Shown in pieces: positions 60,225 to 64,000 of a DNA stretch of 64,000 bases (its first letter is position 1; the number at the start of each line of letters is the position of its first letter). A model generated the notes under the pieces. The model saw only the letters and a list, made by a program, of their open reading frames with translations, had not been told where the DNA came from and did no database searches. The position numbers were made by a program, and so were the translations under genes. Source of the stretch: an uncultured Devosia sp. (GTDB lineage Bacteria > Pseudomonadota > Alphaproteobacteria > Rhizobiales > Devosiaceae); contig NZ_CAJXJS010000001.1 in NCBI RefSeq assembly GCF_913055165.1, forward strand, positions 158,005 to 222,004, in the 5' to 3' direction.

Positions 60225-62885
60225 TCAACCCACCAGCTTGTGGTGTCCCTTGAGCAGGAATTTTTCCAACGCGTCGCGGCTCATTGGCCGGGCCAGGGCA
60301 TAGCCCTGCAGCACTTCGCAGCCCAGGCCGCGCAGGATTTCGGCGTGTTCCATGGTTTCCACGCCCTCGGCGACGATCTCGATATCCATGGATTTTCCGA
60401 TATCGACAATCGAGGCCACGAGCTGGCGCTGGGCCGGTTCATGCAGGATCGGGTTGATCAGTTGGCGATCAATCTTGAGGCGGCGCGGATGCAGTTTCTG
60501 CAGGGAAACGATCGAGGCATAGCCGGTCCCGAAATCATCGATCTCGACATCAATGCCCAACTCCTTGATCTGGTCGATATTCCAGGCGACCACCCCGTCG
60601 CTTTCATCAAGATAGATCGACTCGACCAGTTCAAAGGCCACGCGCCCCGGCTGCAGCGGCAGGGCGCGCAGGCTTTCCACCAGCCCTTCGTCATGCAGGC
60701 GCCGCAGCGAAACATTGACCGAGACGCGCGGGACGTTGAAGCCTTTTTCGTCCCAGCGGGCCAGATCGGCCAGCGCCTGATCCAGGATCAGCTTGTCGAT
60801 CTGGGAAACGACATTGAGCTCCTCGGCCACGTCCATGAAATGGTCGGGCGTCTTGATCGTGCCATCGGCATGGTTCCAGCGGGCCAAGGCCTCGACGCCG
60901 ATCAGCTGCAGCGTCTGGGCGTCGAACTGGGGCTGGTAGAAGGCGAAGAAGGCGTCATTGTCCAGGCCGATGAGAATTTCGTCGGCCACCCGCTTGGTGC
61001 GAACCACCTCGGCTTGTAGCGCTTCGGTGAAGAACTCATGGCGGTTGCGGCCCAGCGCCTTGGCGCGATAGAGCGCAATATCGGCATTGACCAGCAATTG
61101 GTTGACATTGATGTCCGCCGTGCGGGACACCGCCACCCCGATGCTGACCCCGAAGCGCACTTCATGGCCGTCATGCTGGGCGGGGCGCCGCATTTCACGC
61201 ACGATACGGTCGGCCATCAGATGCAGATGCGCGTCGCTTGGCCCCGCGCTCGAGACGATGACGAATTCGTCCCCGCCGATGCGGGCAACGAAATCGGTCT
61301 CGCGGCAATTGGCACGCAGCACCTTGCTGGCATGGATCAGCATGGCGTCGCCCGCCGCATGGCCCAGCGTGTCATTGATCTGCTTGAACCGATCCAGATC
61401 GATGTGGAGCAGGGCAATCGAGCCGCAGCCATGGAACCCGTCGGCCGCGTGCTGTTTGAGGATCTCGTCGAGATAGCGCCGGTTCGGCAGGCCGGTCAGG
61501 CTGTCATGCAGCGCATTGTGCTCGATGCGGATGCGGGCCGCTTCCAGATCATTGCTGCGCGTCTCGGCCTGCTGCTTGGCGCGCCGCAGATCATCGTTAA
61601 GCCTGACATCCTCGGTAACGTCCCAATTGACCCCGATGACCTTGTCCGGCTGACCCGGTTCGCGATGCAGCGCGCCCACGGAGCGCACATAGCGCAGCGT
61701 GCCATCGGAATGGAGCACCCGGTAATCGGTTTCATAATAGCCTGAGGCGATCTGGGCCCGGAAGGTCGCTTCCGCCTGCTCGCGATCATCGGGATGAACT
61801 GCCTGCCGCCAGTGCTCATGGTGGCGCGGCGCGCCATCGGTGGGCAGGCCGTAGATTTCGTTGTTGCGCTCGTCCCAGGTTTCCGCGTTGGTGGACATGT
61901 CCAGCTCCCACACCCCGACCTTGGAGACGGCAAGGGCCAGATTGAGGCGCCGGGTCAGGCGCGCCAGCTCGCTCTCGCGCACGCCCAGTTCATGAATATG
62001 CTCATGGCGCTCGCGGATCATGCGGCCGGTCACCACGATGGGGAACAGGATCAGGGCTCCGGCGGCCAGGATCAGGCCACGCAGCGACCAGGTGGAGACA
62101 GGGTCAGCGCCCCAGCCCTGCTTGGGCGCGGCCGCGATCTCCCAGCTCCCTGATGGCAGCACGACGCTGGCGGTCACCGGGTTGGCCTCGCTGAGGTCCG
62201 GCCCGAAAAAGCGCTTGCCGGTGCGTCCCGTGCCGTCATGCCCAGTAATCGAGATGTCGAGTCCCAGTTCGGGATCGAGCAGGCCACTGTCGGCATAGAG
62301 CTTTTGCACATCCACTACGGCGGAGACCAGGCCCCAGAACTGCCGATTGTCCTCAGGACCGGTAAACACCGGGAAGCGGCCGACAAAGCCCTGTCCGCCC
62401 TGCACCAGATCAACCGGCCCCGCAATATTGAGGCTGCCGGTTTCCAGAACCTCGCGCACCGCCGGCCATTGCGCCGGCACGTGTCGGTAATTGAGCCCGA
62501 TAGCCGCTTCATTGCCGGCCAGAGGATGGGTCATTGTAATGATCAGGTCGGGCGCCGCCGCGACTGAGCGTAACTGGCTGCCTTCCTCGAAAATATTGCC
62601 GACCAAGGCATCATAGCGCGCCTGGTCCATGTCGGGTTCGGTGGAGATGACCGCAACCAGGCCCTTGATGAGCTGGATATTGCCCGCAATATGGCCTTCG
62701 AGCTTGGCGCGGATCACCGAAATCTGGTTGAGCGCATCCGAGCGCAGATTGCTCTCGGCAATCTGCTGGTTCTGCCGGTCGACCAGGATGGCCGCCACCA
62801 GCATGGCGGCAAGCGCGAGCAGGACCGGTATGGCCATGGTACGGCGCCAGTCGCCACGATGCTCGGCTTGTCGTTCCTCGTTCAT
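60225..62885 (-). CDS. CHASE-PAS-GGDEF-EAL signalling protein
   Basis: 886 residues from ATG 62885; a TTG 12 bases upstream is possible. Transmembrane helix 1 (AIPVLLALAAMLVAAILV), a periplasmic CHASE sensor domain (about residues 45-265), helix 2 (GLILAAGALILFPIVVTG), a coiled coil, a PAS domain (about 310-430), then GGDEF (RIGGDEFVIV, intact) and EAL (IGVEALARWNHADG) domains, the last with EVLQGYALARP near the end. The GGDEF motif suits c-di-GMP synthesis and the EAL motif hydrolysis, so both activities may exist. The ligand is unknown. Confidence 0.92.
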   Translation of the reverse strand: MNEERQAEHRGDWRRTMAIPVLLALAAMLVAAILVDRQNQQIAESNLRSDALNQISVIRAKLEGHIAGNIQLIKGLVAVISTEPDMDQARYDALVGNIFEEGSQLRSVAAAPDLIITMTHPLAGNEAAIGLNYRHVPAQWPAVREVLETGSLNIAGPVDLVQGGQGFVGRFPVFTGPEDNRQFWGLVSAVVDVQKLYADSGLLDPELGLDISITGHDGTGRTGKRFFGPDLSEANPVTASVVLPSGSWEIAAAPKQGWGADPVSTWSLRGLILAAGALILFPIVVTGRMIRERHEHIHELGVRESELARLTRRLNLALAVSKVGVWELDMSTNAETWDERNNEIYGLPTDGAPRHHEHWRQAVHPDDREQAEATFRAQIASGYYETDYRVLHSDGTLRYVRSVGALHREPGQPDKVIGVNWDVTEDVRLNDDLRRAKQQAETRSNDLEAARIRIEHNALHDSLTGLPNRRYLDEILKQHAADGFHGCGSIALLHIDLDRFKQINDTLGHAAGDAMLIHASKVLRANCRETDFVARIGGDEFVIVSSAGPSDAHLHLMADRIVREMRRPAQHDGHEVRFGVSIGVAVSRTADINVNQLLVNADIALYRAKALGRNRHEFFTEALQAEVVRTKRVADEILIGLDNDAFFAFYQPQFDAQTLQLIGVEALARWNHADGTIKTPDHFMDVAEELNVVSQIDKLILDQALADLARWDEKGFNVPRVSVNVSLRRLHDEGLVESLRALPLQPGRVAFELVESIYLDESDGVVAWNIDQIKELGIDVEIDDFGTGYASIVSLQKLHPRRLKIDRQLINPILHEPAQRQLVASIVDIGKSMDIEIVAEGVETMEHAEILRGLGCEVLQGYALARPMSRDALEKFLLKGHHKLVG

Positions 62886-63011
62886 CCCGCTGCCCAAATG
62901 CCTGCGACACGTTCTGTGTCAGGGAAAGACCTTAGGCAGGGGATGCTTGACGAGGTGCTTACCGCGCCAGCGAGTTGCTGGCGTGGTAAACCAAGAGCAA
63001 ACGCGGGCGGA

Positions 63012-63914
63012 TCAGGGCACGATGGTCTTGATGATCGAGGCGTCGAGCGCCTCATAATCATGCAGGCCGATCACGTCATAGAGCTCCTGGCGGGTCTGCA
63101 TCTGGTCGAGCATGGCCTTGGTGCCGCCGTCGCGCAGAATAGTGGCATAGAGCTTTTCCTGCGCCTTGTTGGCGACACGGAGGGAGGAGACCGGCCAGAT
63201 CACCATGGCGTAGCCCAGGGCTTCGAACTCGGCGGCCGTCTGGTAGGGCGTGCGGCCAAATTCGGTCATATTGGCCAAGAGCTTGACGCCCGGCATCGCC
63301 TTGGCGAAATCGCGGAACATGTCGATGCTGGTCAGCGCTTCGGGGAAAATCGCATCGGCGCCGGCCTCGATATAGAGCTTGGCGCGGGCCACGGCGCCGT
63401 CCAGCCCTTCGCTGGCCGCCGCATCGGTGCGGGCGATGATCACCATGTCGCGGCGGGCCCTGGCGGCAGCGGCGACCTTGGCGGCCATGTCATGCGCATC
63501 GGCCAGCTTCTTGTCATTGAGGTGGCCGCATTTCTTGGGCAGCAACTGGTCTTCCAGATGCACCGCACCGGCGCCGGCTTCCTCGAAGGTGCGCACCATG
63601 TGCATGACATTGAGCGCTTCGCCATAGCCGGTGTCGCCGTCCACCAGGAGCGGCAGCCCGGCGGCGCGGGCGATCTGGCGGATGAAGAACGCGACTTCGT
63701 CGACCGTGATGACGCCCAGATCAGGCAGGCCCATCGAGGCGGTCATGGCGGCGCCGGAGAGATAGAGGCCCTCAAAGCCGGCATTTTTCGCCTGAATGGC
63801 GGCATGGCCATTATGGGCGCCGGGCAATTGCAGGATCTGCGGGCGGTTCAGCAAGGCGCGAAAACGGCTGCCGGCGCTGGTCGCGGGCAGGTCGGCGGAA
63901 ACGAGATAGGGCAT
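63012..63914 (-). CDS. prpB: 2-methylisocitrate lyase PrpB
   Basis: 300 residues. The isocitrate-lyase superfamily motif KKCGH is present (LLPKKCGHLNDKKLADA), with the metal site in LLVDGDTGYGEALNVMHMV and AVHLEDQ. The enzyme cleaves 2-methylisocitrate into pyruvate and succinate, the last step of the methylcitrate cycle for propionate. FEGLYLSGAAMTASMGLPDLG fits PrpB. AAGGAGG sits 10 bases before the ATG, inside the upstream citrate-synthase-type gene's end, 5 bases away. Confidence 0.93.
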   Translation of the reverse strand: MPYLVSADLPATSAGSRFRALLNRPQILQLPGAHNGHAAIQAKNAGFEGLYLSGAAMTASMGLPDLGVITVDEVAFFIRQIARAAGLPLLVDGDTGYGEALNVMHMVRTFEEAGAGAVHLEDQLLPKKCGHLNDKKLADAHDMAAKVAAAARARRDMVIIARTDAAASEGLDGAVARAKLYIEAGADAIFPEALTSIDMFRDFAKAMPGVKLLANMTEFGRTPYQTAAEFEALGYAMVIWPVSSLRVANKAQEKLYATILRDGGTKAMLDQMQTRQELYDVIGLHDYEALDASIIKTIVP

Positions 63915-63919
63915 GGGCC

Positions 63920-64000
63920 TCAGGCCTCCTTGCGATCCTTGAGCGGCACGAAGGCGAGGTCTTCGGGCCCGGTGTAATTGGCCGATGGGCGGATGATCTT
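63920..64000 (-). CDS. prpC: 3' end of methylcitrate (citrate-type) synthase, PrpC
   Basis: Only the last 26 codons and the stop are inside the window. The visible tail KIIRPSANYTGPEDLAFVPL is the C-terminal signature of citrate/2-methylcitrate synthases. It lies upstream of prpB with a 5-base gap, so the two are one operon. Whether it is prpC rather than another citrate synthase is inferred from that position; the body of the gene is outside. Confidence 0.8.
   Translation of the reverse strand, partial: KIIRPSANYTGPEDLAFVPLKDRKEA

Noticed and set aside
62691..63977. A 428-codon open frame opposite prpB and the 5' part of the signalling gene
   Set aside because: Spans two clearly real minus-strand genes and the gap between them; composition typical of a shadow.

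Overview
The window is high-GC chromosomal DNA of an alphaproteobacterium, most likely Hyphomicrobiales. The support is a RirA-type iron regulator, Irr-box (ICE) operators, a MbfA iron exporter, MmcB, an RpoE-ChrR pair, TadE/TadG proteins and a DUF1045-phnM-phnN phosphonate tail. The gene style and the GC-rich palindromic spacers suggest a Devosia-like organism, but that is inference. I saw no tRNA, rRNA, CRISPR array, insertion sequence or integrase.

Layout. 1-4486: a truncated response-regulator-like gene, then three paralogous MFS transporters with mmcB lodged between the second and third. 4476-9127: truB, rbfA, a secreted protein, a 2-hydroxyacid dehydrogenase, an SH3b protein and a FhuF-like siderophore-iron reductase. 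9277-16072: TadE/TadG, a Gfo/Idh/MocA oxidoreductase, an Rrf2 regulator followed by a thioredoxin-reductase-like flavoprotein, a 37-bp perfect inverted repeat and an aldo/keto reductase. 16132-20150: trhO, a higBA toxin-antitoxin pair with two tandem operators, a LysR regulator, and a membrane LytTR regulator divergent from a DUF2306 protein. 20147-23305: iron exporter mbfA under tandem Irr boxes, then a copper-handling cluster (DUF2946-like, YcnI-PCu(A)C fusion, SCO). 23363-29497: DadA-like oxidoreductase, LysR, a 45-residue protein, extensin-like protein, lepA and a PH-like membrane protein.

29498-33888 is the clearest accessory segment. A visibly AT-richer two-gene restriction-modification-like module (methylase fused to an HsdR-N-type nuclease domain, plus a half-size specificity subunit) sits near spacers full of hairpin repeats, without any HsdR translocase. 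33889-38610 holds an SDR, DUF2177, chrR and rpoE, divergent from a COG2907 flavoprotein and a DUF1365 protein. Both directions carry a TGATCC-N18-TA promoter, so this is a singlet-oxygen-type regulon core.

38718-49210: a sugar 1-dehydrogenase, VOC protein, glycerate 2-kinase, orphan phosphonate genes, small proteins, a LacI regulator, the ABC-F protein Uup, rirA with an Irr box, and an IHF-alpha paralogue. 49201-59832: ROK regulator, an aldo/keto reductase operon, a complete dipeptide-type ABC transporter operon, a second Gfo/Idh/MocA enzyme and a SIMPL-domain protein. 60225-64000: a CHASE-PAS-GGDEF-EAL signalling protein, then prpB and the 3' end of a citrate-synthase-type gene (prpC), indicating the methylcitrate pathway.

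The best leads are the R-M-like module, the Irr/RirA-type operator set, the divergent RpoE promoters, and dispersed hairpins with one compensatory base-pair change. Starts were chosen by hand from Shine-Dalgarno spacing and family starts, so some may be off by a few codons.
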